Origin: Intestinibaculum porci
GTDB lineage: Bacteria > Bacillota_I > Bacilli_A > Erysipelotrichales > Coprobacillaceae
Assembly: GCF_003925875.1 (NCBI RefSeq)
Contig: NZ_AP019309.1
Span: forward strand, 2,356,001-2,420,000
Direction of reading: 5' to 3'
DNA: 64,000 nucleotides
In this document: piece after piece, positions 63,913 through 64,000 of the stretch
Layout: each line of letters starts with the position of its first letter
How positions within the stretch are numbered: the stretch's first letter is position 1
Program-made: the position numbers and the translations under genes
The notes under the pieces: model-generated
Databases searched by the model: none
Told to the model about the DNA's origin: nothing
Seen by the model: only the letters and a program-made list of their open reading frames with translations

Positions 63913-64000
63913 CTATTTTTTTAAATAAATCTTATTCAAATCCCATTGCTTATTCCAGTCAAAGCTACTGGTATAAACAGTCATAGTATCTTTCCAAGAT
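63913..64000 (-). CDS. DUF5722-like protein, C-terminal end (copy 4, runs off window)
   Basis: The last 28 codons read SWKDTMTVYTSSFDWNKQWD and end at TAG 63913. They match the C-termini of copies 2 and 3 (SWKSAMNVYSTSFNWNKKWS; GWKDVMTVYDNAMDWSKQWN). A fourth family member therefore lies to the right of the window. Confidence 0.85.
   Translation of the reverse strand, partial: SWKDTMTVYTSSFDWNKQWDLNKIYLKK

Overview
The window comes from an AT-rich Firmicute, most likely a gut member of the Erysipelotrichia or a close relative. This is inferred from Gram-positive surface proteins (BIG_2, Cna B-type and DUF5722-like proteins with signal peptides), strong AGGAGG ribosome-binding sites, dTDP-rhamnose genes and the types of mobile element present. 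No rRNA, tRNA or CRISPR array was seen. Most chromosomal genes lie on the minus strand; the plus strand carries mainly mobile elements and a few unknown genes.

Layout. 1-10 kb: the N-terminal part of a surface protein, a frameshifted secreted-protein gene, a cupin gene, a translationally coupled gtfA-gtfB-BIG_2 operon (O-glycosylation of a surface protein), a zinc-ribbon membrane protein and galE. 10-13 kb: two unknown genes separated by an IscB element (a structured upstream RNA followed by an intact HNH/RuvC nuclease). 13-24 kb: a broken XRE regulator, an SMC-like ATPase, a GT-C membrane glycosyltransferase, the rfbA-rfbB-rfbD-rfbC operon, a decayed AlbA_2-type gene, a MerR-methyltransferase fusion, and two divergent Fic genes separated by 34-bp direct repeats. 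24.5-31.4 kb: an exopolysaccharide operon with a promoter, an initiating sugar-phosphate transferase and four glycosyltransferase genes. 31.4-44.4 kb: a secreted-protein island with three DUF5722-like predicted glycosidases, an SGNH hydrolase and a beta-helix protein each broken by one in-frame TAA, BIG_2 proteins, and a Wzy/O-antigen ligase-type polymerase.

44.4-52.7 kb is nested mobile DNA. An ISL3-type transposase gene is split by a 4.1-kb element that carries three overlapping tyrosine recombinase genes (Recombinase-In-Trio type) and a DUF6431-like gene and ends in 87-bp inverted repeats. Removing it at the shared GATGAG restores the transposase frame exactly. Two possible passenger genes follow. 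52.9-64 kb: a large BIG_2 surface protein, an IS1634-type element flanked by a 92-bp direct repeat, a second DDE transposase, a membrane-anchored protein broken by TAA, a Cna B-domain protein whose TAA falls inside the putative sortase signal, and the C-terminus of a fourth DUF5722-like protein.

How the parts may work together (inference): galE and rfbABDC supply UDP-galactose/glucose and dTDP-rhamnose; the sugar transferase and glycosyltransferases build a repeat unit; the Wzy-like protein polymerises it; the DUF5722-like proteins could trim or remodel it outside the cell. GtfA/GtfB would glycosylate a secreted protein, possibly the BIG_2 protein encoded just downstream. The most notable points are the IscB/omegaRNA locus, the RIT element with its predicted attachment core, the long target duplication of the IS1634 element, and four surface-protein genes each interrupted by a lone in-frame TAA.
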